Assembly (NCBI RefSeq): GCF_014138435.1
Contig: NZ_JACJIM010000011.1
Location: 90,272-154,271, forward strand
Direction: 5' to 3'
DNA: 64,000 nt
Source: Methylobacterium fujisawaense
GTDB lineage: Bacteria > Pseudomonadota > Alphaproteobacteria > Rhizobiales > Beijerinckiaceae
In this document: positions 63,870-64,000 of the stretch, in pieces
How positions within the stretch are numbered: the first letter of the stretch is position 1
How the letters are laid out: each line of letters starts with the position of its first letter
The notes under the pieces: generated by a model
Seen by the model: the letters and a program-made list of their open reading frames with translations, nothing else
Told to the model about the DNA's origin: nothing
The model's database searches: none
Translations under genes and position numbers: made by a program

Positions 63870-64000
63870 GTGGCAATTACCCCCGAGCAGAGTGCGCTTC
63901 TCGATCGTGTCCCGAATCCTGCGGCGCTGCGGCGTCTTCCGGAATCGGATCTTCCGGCTGTTGCGGAGGCGGTGCGCGCCGAGATGATCGACGCGGTGTC
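63870..64000 (+). CDS. dxs: 1-deoxy-D-xylulose-5-phosphate synthase, 5' end only
   Basis: The frame from GTG at 63870 reads VAITPEQSALLDRVPNPAAL and RRLPESDLPAVAEAVRAEM, the standard start of DXS, the thiamine-diphosphate enzyme that opens the MEP isoprenoid pathway. The gene runs off the window. TTAGAGG precedes the start. The position after xseB is the usual one. Confidence 0.85.
   Translation, partial: MAITPEQSALLDRVPNPAALRRLPESDLPAVAEAVRAEMIDAV

Overview
The window is a GC-rich (about 70 %) bacterial chromosome segment. Its gene content and order fit an alphaproteobacterium of the order Hyphomicrobiales (Rhizobiales), most likely Methylobacterium or a close relative. This rests on the glyA-nrdR-ribD-ribE and ribH-nusB-thiL sets, the merR-ihfA-fabH-plsX-DUF177-CBP3-bamE block, two HWE-type histidine kinases, frequent ATGA/GTGA gene overlaps, and short palindromic intergenic repeats of the kind seen in that group. 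The genus is an inference from sequence character, not from a search. Nothing looks like a prophage, insertion sequence, CRISPR array, tRNA or rRNA.

Layout. 0.4-3.7 kb: a two-subunit isoquinoline-oxidoreductase-type molybdenum hydroxylase and a small secreted protein. 3.8-6.2 kb: a DUF1194 protein, a small unknown protein and a class III sirtuin. 6.3-14.1 kb: a catabolic island with an isochorismatase-like hydrolase, a GlxA-type regulator, a hydantoinase/dihydropyrimidinase and a complete PotABCD-like ABC importer. 14.1-14.8 kb: a small overlapping gene pair resembling a toxin-antitoxin module. 15-17.3 kb: ribosomal protein L25, pdxH and two small envelope proteins. 17.6-24.1 kb: a formyltransferase-like/GINT1 fusion, a Kef-type antiporter, a MATE exporter, a DUF937 protein and a cupin. 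24.2-25.3 kb: an unrecognised two-gene cassette whose second gene is frameshifted. 25.5-29.2 kb: glyA, nrdR, ribD, ribE. 29.2-34.9 kb: a thioesterase and the spoVR-yeaH-prkA stress operon. 35-42 kb: small proteins, merR, ihfA, fabH, plsX, DUF177, a cytochrome bc1 chaperone, bamE and a HAD phosphatase. 42-49.4 kb: signalling (two HWE kinases, a response regulator, a Crp/Fnr regulator) around an Old Yellow Enzyme. 49.7-54.6 kb: hppA, thiL, nusB, ribH. 54.7-64 kb: CMD-family protein, SDR, Nudix, ygfZ, a small accessory pocket with a GNAT remnant, tag, HD hydrolase, PTP-like phosphatase, xseB and the start of dxs.

How they work together. Riboflavin synthesis is split into ribD-ribE (27.5-29.2 kb) and ribH (54 kb). 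The whole block between them runs in the opposite direction to what the common alphaproteobacterial order would predict, which suggests an ancestral inversion. FabH, PlsX, DUF177 and BamE form a lipid/envelope/ribosome housekeeping block. The 6.3-14.1 kb island probably imports and hydrolyses a cyclic ureide. The least understood material is the pair at 14.15-14.81 kb and the cassette at 24.19-25.27 kb.
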